Positions 13,979-22,845 of a DNA stretch of 46,158 nucleotides are shown here, piece after piece. Position numbers and translations under genes: made by a program. Each line of letters begins with the position of its first letter. Position 1 is the first letter of the stretch. Under the pieces are notes generated by a model. It did no database searches. It saw only the letters and a list, made by a program, of their open reading frames with translations, and was not told the DNA's origin. Source of the stretch: Burkholderia singularis (GTDB lineage: Bacteria > Pseudomonadota > Gammaproteobacteria > Burkholderiales > Burkholderiaceae); contig NZ_FXAN01000066.1 of assembly GCF_900176645.1 (NCBI RefSeq), positions 1-46,158 on the forward strand, read 5' to 3'.

Positions 13979-14263
13979 ATGAGCCGTTTTCTTCATTTCT
14001 GGAACCGCCGCGCGCATTACCGGCATTGCTTCTGCGACGAACGCGGAATATTGACGCTCGCTGGCGAGCGCGTGCTCGCCGATCTGGCTGTGTTCTGCCG
14101 TGCCGACCGCTCGACCGTCATCACGTCACCGCTGCAGCGCACGGTCGATCCGTTCGCGACGATGGTCGCCGAGGGACGCCGGGAAGTATTCGTGCGCATC
14201 CTGCAAATCCTCGGCATGTCCGACGCGCAACTCAATTCCTTGAAGAACGAGGCTGACGAATGA
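13979..14263 (+). CDS. Bbp19-like phage protein
   Basis: The 94-residue protein starts MSRFLHFWNRRAHYRHCFCD and contains LTLAGERVLADLAVFCRADR and FATMVAEGRREVFVRILQIL. This pattern (GR.VL.DL..FC ... EGRR.V...I) is that of the Bbp19-like domain named after Bordetella phage BPP-1. Its function is unknown, but it travels with this portal and capsid module. It lies three bases after the portal stop. Confidence 0.75.
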   Translation: MSRFLHFWNRRAHYRHCFCDERGILTLAGERVLADLAVFCRADRSTVITSPLQRTVDPFATMVAEGRREVFVRILQILGMSDAQLNSLKNEADE

Positions 14264-14328
14264 TCCCGATGAAGCTCACGTCCGTCGAGGTGAAATTCTA
14301 CAGCAGCACCACTGGCTCGACGATGTAA
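14260..14328 (+). CDS. Possible 22-aa leader or micro-protein
   Basis: An ATG overlapping the Bbp19-like stop as ATGA opens a 22-codon frame starting MIPMKLTSVEV and ending at TAA 14326-14328, twelve bases before the scaffold start. The coupling geometry matches other genes of this phage. The peptide could be real or could simply carry ribosomes to the next ribosome binding site. No family can be assigned at this length. Confidence 0.35.
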   Translation: MIPMKLTSVEVKFYSSTTGSTM

Positions 14329-14340
14329 CAGGAGGTTAGC

Positions 14341-15069
14341 GTGTCTATTTTTCGCAAGCGATTTGCATTCTTTGAAGGTGAGAGCGGTGACGGCGGTGCG
14401 CCGGCGGGCGGTGCGGACGCAGCAGCGCCGGCTGGTGACGGTGGAACGCCTGAGGGCGCTAGCGCGAAGCCGATAACAAATACGGGGGATTCCCCGGTTG
14501 CATGGCTTCAAGCTATCGAGGACGCGGATTTGCGCACTTACGCCGAAGGTAAGGGGTTCAAGTCCGCAGGTGAGGCGTGTGCCGCGTTGCGTGATGTCGA
14601 GTCGAAATACGCTGCGCCCGAGAAACCGGAAGGGTACGAACTCGGCGATGGCGACTTCGCGAAGACGGCCGCGACGTGGTTTCATGAAAACGGCGTGCCT
14701 GCCGCCACGGCAAAGGCGCTCGCCGGTAAGTGGGATGCCTACGTGCAGGAGCAGAACACGGCGGCCGAGACGGCGAGGCAGCAGGCCGGCGAGCGTGAGT
14801 TGGCTGCGCTCAAAACGGAATGGGGTGGCGACTACGACAAAAACATTGAACTCGGCCGGCAGGCGATGCGCAAGTTCGGAATTTCGGGCGAGGTCATCGA
14901 CAGGCTGTCGAGCACGACGGGCGACGCGCAGACGATCAAGGTGTTTTCGCAGATCGGCGCGGCGTTGAGCGAAGGCGTACTTAATCCGGGTGGCGACGGC
15001 GGTGGCAGCGGCGCGGCGCTTACTCCTGAACAACGCGCTGCGAAGTTCTACAGCAATACGAAACAGTAA
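14341..15069 (+). CDS. Scaffold/capsid assembly protein
   Basis: The 242-residue protein starts at GTG with AGGAGG upstream. It has a low-complexity Gly/Ala/Asp N-terminus, a helical and highly charged middle (WDAYVQEQNTAAETARQQAG) and a C-terminal region ending LTPEQRAAKFYSNTKQ, the usual make-up of a podovirus scaffold lying just before the capsid gene. It is expected to direct prohead assembly and then leave. A CGGGG-GATT-CCCCG hairpin like those in the two late intergenic gaps lies inside the gene at 14483-14496. Confidence 0.75.
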   Translation: MSIFRKRFAFFEGESGDGGAPAGGADAAAPAGDGGTPEGASAKPITNTGDSPVAWLQAIEDADLRTYAEGKGFKSAGEACAALRDVESKYAAPEKPEGYELGDGDFAKTAATWFHENGVPAATAKALAGKWDAYVQEQNTAAETARQQAGERELAALKTEWGGDYDKNIELGRQAMRKFGISGEVIDRLSSTTGDAQTIKVFSQIGAALSEGVLNPGGDGGGSGAALTPEQRAAKFYSNTKQ

Positions 15070-15078
15070 GGAGCAGAT

Positions 15079-16071
15079 ATGGTCACTCTCGCAACGAGCA
15101 ACCCGACCTTGGCGGATATCGCTAAGGGACTCGATCCCGACGGCACCATCGCGCAGACCGTCGAAATCCTTGATCAGACGAACGAAATCCTGGCGGATGC
15201 GACGTTCATCGAAGGCAATCTGCCGACAGGCCATCGCACGACGATTCGCTCGGGCTTACCAGCGCCGACCTGGCGCAAGCTGTATGGCGGTGTGCAGCCG
15301 ACGAAGGCCACCAAGGTGCAGGTGACGGATAACTGCGGCATGCTCGAAGATTATGCCGAAGTCGACAAGGCCGCCGCCGATCTCAACGGCAATGCGATGG
15401 CGTTCCGGCTATCCGAGGACCACGCGCATATCGAGGGCATCAACCAAGAAGCTGCGCAGACCCTGATCTACGGCAACGAAGGTACGGCACCGGCTGAGTT
15501 TACCGGCCTTGCGCCACGCTACAACTCGCTGACGGCACAGAACGCCGACAACATCATCGACGCGGGTGGGACGGGCAGCGACAACACGTCGATCTGGCTT
15601 GTCGTGTGGAGCCCGGCTACTGCGCACATGATCACGCCGAAGGGCTCGAAAACCGGGTTGACCGTGACTGACAAAGGGCAAGTGACTGTCGAAAACGCCG
15701 ATGGCGTCGGCGGGCGCATGGAAGCCTACCGCACCCACTATAAATGGGACCTCGGTTTCACGGTTCGGGACTGGCGCTATGTCGCGCGCGTTTGCAATAT
15801 CGACGTGGCTAACCTCGGCACGATCGCGAACACGAAGAATCTGATCACCTGGATGATCGAGGCGTCGGAACGAATTCCACAGTTTGGCATGGGACGCGCC
15901 GCGTGGTATGTGAACCGCAACATTCGAGAAAAGCTGCGGCTCGGCATCCTCGAAAAGATTGCGAACAACCTCACCTGGGAAACGGTCGCGGGCAAGCGCG
16001 TGATGATGTTCGATGACATTCCGGTGCGGCGCACGGACGCGATTCTGAGCACCGAGCAGCGCGTCGTCTAA
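15079..16071 (+). CDS. Major capsid protein, BPP-1-like
   Basis: The 330-residue protein begins MVTLATSNPTLADIAKGLDP and has the features of the short-tailed phage capsid family typified by Bordetella phage BPP-1: an early LPTGHRTTIRSGLPAPTW element, LSEDHAHIEGINQEAAQTLI, and a C-terminal RAAWYVNRNIREKLRLGI. Its place between scaffold and cement protein supports this. Hundreds of copies would form the shell, with an HK97-type fold expected. AAGGAG lies upstream of the ATG. Confidence 0.88.
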   Translation: MVTLATSNPTLADIAKGLDPDGTIAQTVEILDQTNEILADATFIEGNLPTGHRTTIRSGLPAPTWRKLYGGVQPTKATKVQVTDNCGMLEDYAEVDKAAADLNGNAMAFRLSEDHAHIEGINQEAAQTLIYGNEGTAPAEFTGLAPRYNSLTAQNADNIIDAGGTGSDNTSIWLVVWSPATAHMITPKGSKTGLTVTDKGQVTVENADGVGGRMEAYRTHYKWDLGFTVRDWRYVARVCNIDVANLGTIANTKNLITWMIEASERIPQFGMGRAAWYVNRNIREKLRLGILEKIANNLTWETVAGKRVMMFDDIPVRRTDAILSTEQRVV

Positions 16072-16128
16072 CGTGTGGGGCGGTGATGTGCCGCCCCATT
16101 CTTGATCTGTTTCTCGGAAGGAAAAATC

Positions 16129-16539
16129 ATGTATATCGACTCTCTTCTCGAATTTTCCAGCGCACAGGCACTGACCGCGAGCGCGCCGTCGCAGAAAGTT
16201 ATTGACCTCGGCACCGATCGCGACATCGGGCCGGGCCGGGCGCTTTGGGTTGTTGTCGCTATCGCGGCGGATGCGGTGGCGACCGGCACGTATCAGATCG
16301 ATCTTGAAACCGACGATAACGCTGAGTTCGCGTCACCCGAGAAGATCGCATCGGTCACGCCCAATCCGGCCACGTTGAAGGCCGGCAGTCGGCTTGTACT
16401 CGGCATGCCGTTTGAGAACGAACGCTACTTGCGCCTGAACTACACCCTTGGCGGCACATCGCCGAGCGCAACGCTTAACGCGTTCCTGACGGATCAAGAC
16501 CCGGCATCGTGGCAGGCATACCCGGACGGTATTGCGTAA
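16129..16539 (+). CDS. Bbp16-like capsid cement protein
   Basis: The 136-residue protein begins MYIDSLLEFSSAQALTASAP. It has a beta-rich pattern (IDLGTDRDIGPGRALWVVVA, then GTYQIDLETDDNAEF and LRLNYTLGG) matching the Bbp16 family, which forms a jelly-roll dimer stabilising the capsid in BPP-1. The ATG at 16129, with AAGGA upstream, is preferred to the earlier in-frame start. It directly follows the capsid gene, as in BPP-1. Confidence 0.8.
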   Translation: MYIDSLLEFSSAQALTASAPSQKVIDLGTDRDIGPGRALWVVVAIAADAVATGTYQIDLETDDNAEFASPEKIASVTPNPATLKAGSRLVLGMPFENERYLRLNYTLGGTSPSATLNAFLTDQDPASWQAYPDGIA

Positions 16540-16575
16540 ACCTGGGGCTAACCAATTTCACTTGCGGGGTAAGGT

Positions 16576-16803
16576 ATGCCGAAGGTTAGGGCAATCAAGA
16601 CGGGATTCTTCGGCGGCGCACGCCGCTATCCCGGCGATGTATTCGAGGTGCCAAAGGGCATCAAGGCAAAGTGGTTCGTGCCGGCAGACGGTGAGGCGGC
16701 GACCGGCCCAAAAGCGCGTGGGCAGTTCGGGAGCGGGTCGAGTACGGAGCCGACGAATGGTGTCGGCTCGTCCGGCGCGCTCGCCGCCGACGATTTGCAA
16801 TAA
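16576..16803 (+). CDS. Small phage structural-region protein, 75 aa
   Basis: The protein opens with MPKVRAIKTGFFGGARRYPG and then DVFEVPKGIKAKWFVPA, a compact beta-rich segment common in proteins between capsid and neck genes, followed by a Gly/Ser/Ala-rich tail. Function is unknown; a minor virion role is suggested by position. A GGGGTAAGG sequence precedes the ATG. Confidence 0.65.
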   Translation: MPKVRAIKTGFFGGARRYPGDVFEVPKGIKAKWFVPADGEAATGPKARGQFGSGSSTEPTNGVGSSGALAADDLQ

Positions 16804-16814
16804 CGGACTGACGC

Positions 16815-17438
16815 ATGGCATCCGAGGTGCAAATCGCGAATCGCGCGCTGACCAAGATCGGGTCGGCGCGCGTGACTGAGCTAGGCGAAGATTCGAAGGC
16901 GGCGGCGGTGCTGAATTCGATGTTTGCAACGGTGCGTGACGCTGAACTGACCGAACACCGTTGGCATTTCGCGAAGTCACGCGCGCTGTTGCCGAAGCTT
17001 GCCAAAGCGCCGGTCTTCGGGTTCGCGAATCAGTATCAGTTGCCACAGGACTACCTTTCGTTGATCCAGATCGGCTCTTTCCTGGTTTATCCGCGATCGG
17101 ACACGCGAGGACTCTACGGTATCGAGGGGGGCAACATTTTGACCGATCTCGATGCACCGCTGCCCATCCGGTATGTGCGTCGCGTCACCGATCCGAACAT
17201 GTTCGCGCCGTTGTTCATCGAGGCATTCGCTTGCCGACTTGCCGCCGAATCGTGCGAAGCGATTACACAGAGTGCGACGAAGCGGCAGGCAGCGTGGTCG
17301 GAATACGAGCGCGCGATCACGGCAGCCGTGCGCATCAACGCGATCGAGCGCCCGTCGCAACCGATCGCGAATGATACGTGGCTCGAATCGCGTCATGGCG
17401 CACCATGGGCGGGTGAGCCACCGCTGATCCGGCGATAG
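16815..17438 (+). CDS. Tail tubular protein A-like adaptor
   Basis: The 207-residue protein starts MASEVQIANRALTKIGSARV, the hallmark opening of podovirus gatekeeper proteins (T7 gp11-like), and continues with NSMFATVRDAELTEHRW and YQLPQDYLSLIQI. It would attach below the portal as a dodecamer and seat the nozzle. Its C-terminal helix (TKRQAAWSEYERAI) is typical. It is followed eight bases later by the nozzle gene. Confidence 0.88.
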   Translation: MASEVQIANRALTKIGSARVTELGEDSKAAAVLNSMFATVRDAELTEHRWHFAKSRALLPKLAKAPVFGFANQYQLPQDYLSLIQIGSFLVYPRSDTRGLYGIEGGNILTDLDAPLPIRYVRRVTDPNMFAPLFIEAFACRLAAESCEAITQSATKRQAAWSEYERAITAAVRINAIERPSQPIANDTWLESRHGAPWAGEPPLIRR

Positions 17439-17446
17439 GAGCAGAC

Positions 17447-19762
17447 GTGCCGAAAGCCTCCCCGCAGAAAGTCTCGTTCGACGCGGGTGAACTCTCGCCG
17501 CTGATGGGCGCGCGCGTCGACCTTGCGAAATACGAGAACGGTTGCCTGACGCTCGAAAATTTCATCGCCACGGTACAAGGTCCGGTGATTCGCCGAGGCG
17601 GCTTGAGTTACGTTTCCGGCACGGCCGATTTTAACAAGCGCTGCTGGCTCGTGCCGTTTGTCGTGTCTGACGGCATTGCGTACATGCTGGAATTCGGCGA
17701 TCGCTACATCCGCTTTTACGCGAATCGCGGTCAACTTGTGAACGGGGATGGCACGCCGGTTCAGGTGTGGACGCCGTATGCGCTGGAAGACCTGATGTCC
17801 GTGGACGGGACGTTCGCGTTTCGCGTGACGCAGAGCGCGGACGTCATGTATCTATTTCATGGCTCGTACCCAACGAAGAAGCTCGTGCGTACATCGGCAA
17901 CGACATTTGAATTGCGGGATGTAGCGTTTGTATCGGGTCCGTTCCAGGACGTGAATTCCAATGAGGGTATTCGCGTGAAGGCGTCGGGGCAAACCGGTGC
18001 AGTGACGTTGACGGCGGAGGGTGGCGACATATTTACTGACGCGGACGTCGGCACGCTGTTTTATCTCGAGCAATTCGATAATTCGTTTCATCTGCCGTGG
18101 GCCGTTCATCAGCGAATTCGTGTTGGCGACATCCGGCGGGTTGAATCACGCACGTATCTGTGCACGGCAATCGGCGGTGAGGTGCCCGATTATGTCCAAG
18201 TGACGGGCACGGAAACCCCGACGCACACGTTCGGGCAGCGCGCTGACGGCGATTTTCAGGACGTGCCGGGCGACGCATACGGTGCGATCGGCGCGATGTG
18301 GCAGTACCAGCATTCCGGTTATGCGACGGTGCTTATTCAATCCGTGATCAATCCGCGCGTGGCAACAGGCATCGTCACGACGAACGACCCCGCCACGCCG
18401 GGCATGATCCCGAAGCAGATCGTGGACCAGGGCTCGTACAAGTGGGCGCACGCACTGTTCAACAAGCGAGACGGCTATCCACAGATGGGTACGTTTTGGC
18501 GCAACCGTCTTTGCATGATGCGCGACCGGTGGCTCGTCGCGTCGGTGTCCGCTGACTTTGAGAATTTCGCGGCGAAGGATGCTGACCAGCAAACCGACGA
18601 TTCAGCAATTCGGGTGCAGTTGAATGCGCGACAACTCAACAAGCTTGCATGGATGGTCGAATCCGATAGCCTTTTGATTGGCATGACTGGCGATGAGTGG
18701 GTTGTCGGGCCAGCGAACGCATCGCAGCCGGTTAGCGCGACGAACTTGAACGCTGCTCGTCGTACTTCGTATGGCTCGAAGCGCTTGCAGCCCGTGCAGG
18801 TTGGCGGGACGATTTTGTTTGTCCAGAAGAGCGGGCGCAAGTTGCGTGATTTTAAGTACGATTTTTCGTCCGACAACTACGCGTCGACGGACGTGACAAA
18901 GCTTGCCGATCACGTGACGCGCGGCAATTCCGGCACGGCGAATGGGATTGTTTCGCTTTGCTATCAGCAAGAGCCCCATTCGGTGATATGGGCAGCGCGT
19001 GCGGACGGGCAACTGATCGGCGTGACATATGACGAGGAGGCTGGGCGCAGCGATGTGTATGGCTGGCACCGGCATCCGACGGCGAACGGCTTCGTCGAGT
19101 GCGTCGCGACCATGCCATCACCGAATGGTGATGCGGATGACCTATGGGTCGTTGTTCGGAGGTGGGTCAACGGGCAGTACGCACGGTATATCGAATACCT
19201 ACATCCAACGCTGCAAGACGATGAGAATCAGAGCGCCGCGTTCTACGTCGATGCCGGAATGACGTACCGTGGCGCTCCGACAACTGTCGTGTCGGGGCTG
19301 ACGCATCTCGAAGGGCAGACCGTTGCGGTGTTGACCGATGGCGCTGCTCACCAGACGCGGGTCGTTTCGAGTGGTTCGATCTCGCTCGACTGGCCGGCAT
19401 CGGTTGTTCATATCGGAATTCCGCAGACATGCCGTATCCAGACCATGCAGCTAAACGCCGGCGCCGCCGACGGGACGGCGCAAGGAAAGACAAAGCGCGT
19501 CACGAATATCGTGACGCGGATTTCGCGGAGCCTGGGCGGCGAGGTTGGACCGTCGTTCGCGGACGCCGATCTCGAACCTCTGAATTTCCGTAAGCCGTCG
19601 AATTCGATGGATCGCGCGGTGCCGCTCTTTACCGGCGATGTCGAGGCGAATTGGCGCGGCGGCTACGAGGGACAATCATGGGTTTGCTACCAGAACGACC
19701 AACCGTTGCCGGTTACGCTGCTCGGTTTCTTCCCGATCGCGGTGACGCAGGATGATCGCTGA
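17447..19762 (+). CDS. Tail tubular protein B-like nozzle protein
   Basis: The 771-residue protein begins, from a GTG, with PKASPQKVSFDAGELSPLMG and then ENFIATVQGPVIRRGGLSYV, the standard N-terminus of podovirus nozzle proteins related to T7 gp12. RNRLCMMRDRW and a conserved SYGSKRLQPVQVGGTILFVQ region fit the central beta-propeller domain. Six copies would form the tail tip. Its 3' end overlaps the next gene by eleven bases. Confidence 0.88.
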   Translation: MPKASPQKVSFDAGELSPLMGARVDLAKYENGCLTLENFIATVQGPVIRRGGLSYVSGTADFNKRCWLVPFVVSDGIAYMLEFGDRYIRFYANRGQLVNGDGTPVQVWTPYALEDLMSVDGTFAFRVTQSADVMYLFHGSYPTKKLVRTSATTFELRDVAFVSGPFQDVNSNEGIRVKASGQTGAVTLTAEGGDIFTDADVGTLFYLEQFDNSFHLPWAVHQRIRVGDIRRVESRTYLCTAIGGEVPDYVQVTGTETPTHTFGQRADGDFQDVPGDAYGAIGAMWQYQHSGYATVLIQSVINPRVATGIVTTNDPATPGMIPKQIVDQGSYKWAHALFNKRDGYPQMGTFWRNRLCMMRDRWLVASVSADFENFAAKDADQQTDDSAIRVQLNARQLNKLAWMVESDSLLIGMTGDEWVVGPANASQPVSATNLNAARRTSYGSKRLQPVQVGGTILFVQKSGRKLRDFKYDFSSDNYASTDVTKLADHVTRGNSGTANGIVSLCYQQEPHSVIWAARADGQLIGVTYDEEAGRSDVYGWHRHPTANGFVECVATMPSPNGDADDLWVVVRRWVNGQYARYIEYLHPTLQDDENQSAAFYVDAGMTYRGAPTTVVSGLTHLEGQTVAVLTDGAAHQTRVVSSGSISLDWPASVVHIGIPQTCRIQTMQLNAGAADGTAQGKTKRVTNIVTRISRSLGGEVGPSFADADLEPLNFRKPSNSMDRAVPLFTGDVEANWRGGYEGQSWVCYQNDQPLPVTLLGFFPIAVTQDDR

Positions 19763-20177
19763 ACGACTGGCCCCGGAGCACATTCTGTCGATTGAGTTGC
19801 AGCCCGCCCAGGCGCGGGTTGCTGGCGCGCTCACGCGCGCCTACGCGGAACACCTGAGCGCGTTGCCAGGTATCGGATGGGCGCTCGTTGACGGTGGCAT
19901 GACGCTCGGCTGCGGCGGCATCGTCGAGATATGGGAGAACCGCGCACAAGCGTGGACACTGATTTCGCCCGTGTTGTTGCGGCGCTTCCATGTTGCGCAT
20001 CGCATGGTGCGGGACGTACTGCACGATGCACCATGGCGGCGTATTGAGATGGACGTTGACGCGACGCACGCCGCTGGCATTGCATGGGCGCGGCGGCTCG
20101 GCTTTGTAGAAGAGGGCGTGCGGCGAAAGTACACCATCGATGGGCGAGACGTGATTCTTTTTGCGAGGGTGAAATAG
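19752..20177 (+). CDS. T7 gp13-like internal protein with GNAT fold
   Basis: The 141-residue protein has a GNAT-type layout: ALVDGGMTLGCGGIVEIW, then WTLISPVLLRRFH and AGIAWARRLGFVEEGVRRKY, where the last stretch resembles the C-terminal strand-helix of acetyltransferases. In T7-like phages this gene position holds gp13, which has a degenerate acetyltransferase fold and is needed for virion assembly. Whether it binds acetyl-CoA is unclear, as the Q/RxxGxG loop is not obvious. The start lies inside the nozzle gene. Confidence 0.7.
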   Translation: MIAERLAPEHILSIELQPAQARVAGALTRAYAEHLSALPGIGWALVDGGMTLGCGGIVEIWENRAQAWTLISPVLLRRFHVAHRMVRDVLHDAPWRRIEMDVDATHAAGIAWARRLGFVEEGVRRKYTIDGRDVILFARVK

Positions 20178-20734
20178 TGGACCCCATGACTCTGGCTATC
20201 AGCGGCGCGGCGCTCTCGGGCGTCGGCGCGCTGTCGTCCGGCATCAGTCAAGCGAGTCAGTACGGCCAGCAGGCCGATGTGCTGAATCGCAACGCCGCGC
20301 TGTCCGATCAACAGGCGAAGCAGGTTTACGCGCAGAACGTGAATCGTGAGGAAGCGCAGCGCCGGCAAGCGGGGCAGCAACTCGGCGCGCAGCGCGCGGC
20401 CGTGGCCGAGTCAGGTTTCGATCCGAACTCCGGATCGATGCTCGACACGCAGGTGCAGAGCGTGCGCAATGCTGAACTCGATGCGCTGCAGTTGCGTTAT
20501 CAGGGGCTGTTACAAGGCGAATCGCTTGACGATCAGGCTCGGCAGCAGCACTACCAAGCGCGTGTCGCGCGCGCGAATTCTCGATCGTCGTTGCTGTCTG
20601 GCGGAATTTCAGCCGCAGCGTCGGCACTTGGCGGGTTGTCGGCCTACACGAAGTTCGGCGGTGTGGGCTCGAATCTTAAAACGTTCGGTACGACATCTGC
20701 TGGCAATCCGATTTATTTCTCGATGCCTTCCTGA
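20177..20734 (+). CDS. Internal virion (ejection) protein, gp14-like
   Basis: The frame from GTG 20177 (185 aa) has GAGGG upstream; ATG 20186 is the alternative start. A hydrophobic N-terminus (LAISGAALSGVGALSSGI) is followed by a long Gln/Ala-rich helix and a C-terminal Gly/Ser/Ala stretch (SLLSGGISAAASALGGLSAY). This fits the small ejection protein that inserts into the outer membrane during infection in T7-like phages. The gene order nozzle, gp13-like, gp14-like, gp15-like supports this. Confidence 0.7.
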   Translation: MDPMTLAISGAALSGVGALSSGISQASQYGQQADVLNRNAALSDQQAKQVYAQNVNREEAQRRQAGQQLGAQRAAVAESGFDPNSGSMLDTQVQSVRNAELDALQLRYQGLLQGESLDDQARQQHYQARVARANSRSSLLSGGISAAASALGGLSAYTKFGGVGSNLKTFGTTSAGNPIYFSMPS

Positions 20735-20736
20735 TC

Positions 20737-22845
20737 ATGGCAATCCGAATCCCGACATACGAACCGCAGGTTACACCGCAGTTGCAGACATCCGGCGCGC
20801 AAACGCCGTTCTCGAGCGTCCAGGACGGAACAGGCGCTGCGTTGCAGCAGGCCGGGGGCGCGATGATGCAAACCGCTGGCGTTCTGGAAGCACAGCGGCA
20901 GCAGGATGAGCAAGCCACGGTTTCGCGGAGGATCGGCGAGGACAAGGTGACGTGGCTGCAAAACCTACAGCAGATGAAGGACAGCGCGGCACCCGGCGCG
21001 CCGGACTTCACGCCGGGCGTGTTGAAAGGATTCGACGACTATGCACAGAAGCAACTCGGACAGATGCCGGAAGGGCGCGCCAAGAACTTCTATGCATTGC
21101 AGCTTGACGAGTTGCGAACTTCACTTGCATCAAACGCGATTAACTGGCAGGCCCAGCAGCACCGCGCGTACAACGTTAGCCAGTACCAGCAGGGCAACGA
21201 CACGGCTGCGCGCGCGATCGCGATGGACCCGAGCCTGTATGGAGCGACGCGCGCATCCCAGCTCGCGTTGATCGACACCGCGCAGCTGGATCCGCAGACC
21301 AAGGCGAAGCTCGTCGACAATTTCAAGGACGTTGCGTCGACGGCGGCCGGCATGCGCATGGTGTCGAACGATCCGGCCACAACGCTCGGCGTGCTGACGC
21401 AGAAGCCAGACGAGCCGTTGCCGGCGGGCTACGAGTGGGTCGGCGATCTGCCGCCGACGAAACTGGTCGCGCTGCAGAACCACGCACGTGCGCTCGTGGC
21501 ACAGCAGCAGAACGCGGCTGAGCGTGAGGCGCTCCAGCGCGAGAACGCCGCCGTCGACCTGCACAATCAGGCGCTCACGCTCGTGAACGAGGGTAAGCAG
21601 CTTAGCCCGGAATTCACGAACCAGCTTCTCACGTCGACGCAAGGCACGAGCGTTGCCGGGGCCGTGCGCGAGTTGATCGGAATGGCGAGCCAGCGCGCCG
21701 GCTTCGCTAGCGCATCGCTGTCGCAACAGGCCGCGACGCTGCAGCAGTATCAGGCCGAGGCCGCGACGCGCGGCACCGATCCGGATCAGGCTGCGGCGGT
21801 GAAGCAGCTCGAGCAGATCCATACCGCGAGCGTCGCGGCGTACAAGGCGGACCCGTGGAACGCAGCACTCGACCGCGGCGTGCTTCAGGGCGTGCCTCAG
21901 GTGGACACATCGAGCGTACCCGGCCTCGTCGCGTCTCTCGCTGGCCGCGCTCAGGCGGCAGGCACTGTGGAGCAGGCCGCCGGCCGGCGGGTGTCGCTAC
22001 TCACCCCGGACGAAGCGCAGACCGTCCTCACCGCCGTCGACGTGTTGCCGATCGACACAAAGGCGCAGGCACTGAACCAGATCGGGCAGGCGTTCGGCAA
22101 TGCTGGTCGGATCGCGGATCTCGCCGCGCAGTGGAAAGAGAAGAGTCCCGCGATGGCGCTCGCGCTGAAGGCCGGCGCCGCGGATGCCGGCGGTCGACCG
22201 CTGATGACGACGAGCGGCGCGCCGCTCAGCACGTTCATTCTTGCCGGCGCGCAGGCGCTGAAAGACAAAACGGTCAAGATCGACGACGTGGCCGGCACCG
22301 GCATGCGCGCCACGATCGCGAACGCTATCGGCGATGCATTGCCGCCGGAACAGGCCGAAGACGCGAAAGAGGCTGCGTACTTCATCGCCATTGGGAGCGC
22401 CGCGCGAGGCGGTCGCGCGCAACCGAGCAGCACCGATGTGCAAAATGCGATCAGCGGCGCGACGGGCGGAATCTCGACCACGGGCGGTATGCAGATCAAC
22501 GGGAAGCCGAACATCGTCGCGATGCCGTACGGCTGGCGCGAGGAAGATTTCCAGAGCGCTGTGAAGCAGGTCACGGCTGCGAACATCGAGAATCCGGGCG
22601 TCGAAAGCGTATTCGCGAACGGGCACGAGATCCCGGTCGCTGACTTCGTGAAGCAGTTCTCGAGCTACCGCCTGGTGCGAATCGGCGTGCGCGGCACGTA
22701 CGCCGTACAGTCTGGCGCGAAATTCGTTACCGACAAGACTGGCGCGCCGGTCACGGTGCACCTGACGTTTCCGACGAAGAACACGCCGAGCGCCGCAGCG
22801 CCGGCCGGGCAATCTCCGGCGATGCCGTTCCCGGAGGGTATGTAA
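20737..22845 (+). CDS. Internal virion (ejection) protein, gp15-like
   Basis: The 702-residue protein begins MAIRIPTYEPQVTPQLQTSG and then has long Gln/Ala-rich coiled segments (QAAGRRVSLLTPDEAQTVL and others) without signal peptide or membrane spans. Size, composition and position match the mid-size ejection protein of podoviruses, which is packed inside the head and forms part of the channel across the periplasm. The gene begins two bases after the preceding stop and its TAA overlaps the next ATG. Confidence 0.7.
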   Translation: MAIRIPTYEPQVTPQLQTSGAQTPFSSVQDGTGAALQQAGGAMMQTAGVLEAQRQQDEQATVSRRIGEDKVTWLQNLQQMKDSAAPGAPDFTPGVLKGFDDYAQKQLGQMPEGRAKNFYALQLDELRTSLASNAINWQAQQHRAYNVSQYQQGNDTAARAIAMDPSLYGATRASQLALIDTAQLDPQTKAKLVDNFKDVASTAAGMRMVSNDPATTLGVLTQKPDEPLPAGYEWVGDLPPTKLVALQNHARALVAQQQNAAEREALQRENAAVDLHNQALTLVNEGKQLSPEFTNQLLTSTQGTSVAGAVRELIGMASQRAGFASASLSQQAATLQQYQAEAATRGTDPDQAAAVKQLEQIHTASVAAYKADPWNAALDRGVLQGVPQVDTSSVPGLVASLAGRAQAAGTVEQAAGRRVSLLTPDEAQTVLTAVDVLPIDTKAQALNQIGQAFGNAGRIADLAAQWKEKSPAMALALKAGAADAGGRPLMTTSGAPLSTFILAGAQALKDKTVKIDDVAGTGMRATIANAIGDALPPEQAEDAKEAAYFIAIGSAARGGRAQPSSTDVQNAISGATGGISTTGGMQINGKPNIVAMPYGWREEDFQSAVKQVTAANIENPGVESVFANGHEIPVADFVKQFSSYRLVRIGVRGTYAVQSGAKFVTDKTGAPVTVHLTFPTKNTPSAAAPAGQSPAMPFPEGM

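Noticed and set aside
14017..15234. Minus-strand frame of 405 codons across the scaffold gene
   Set aside because: Shadow frame; the plus strand has the coupled phage genes in canonical order.
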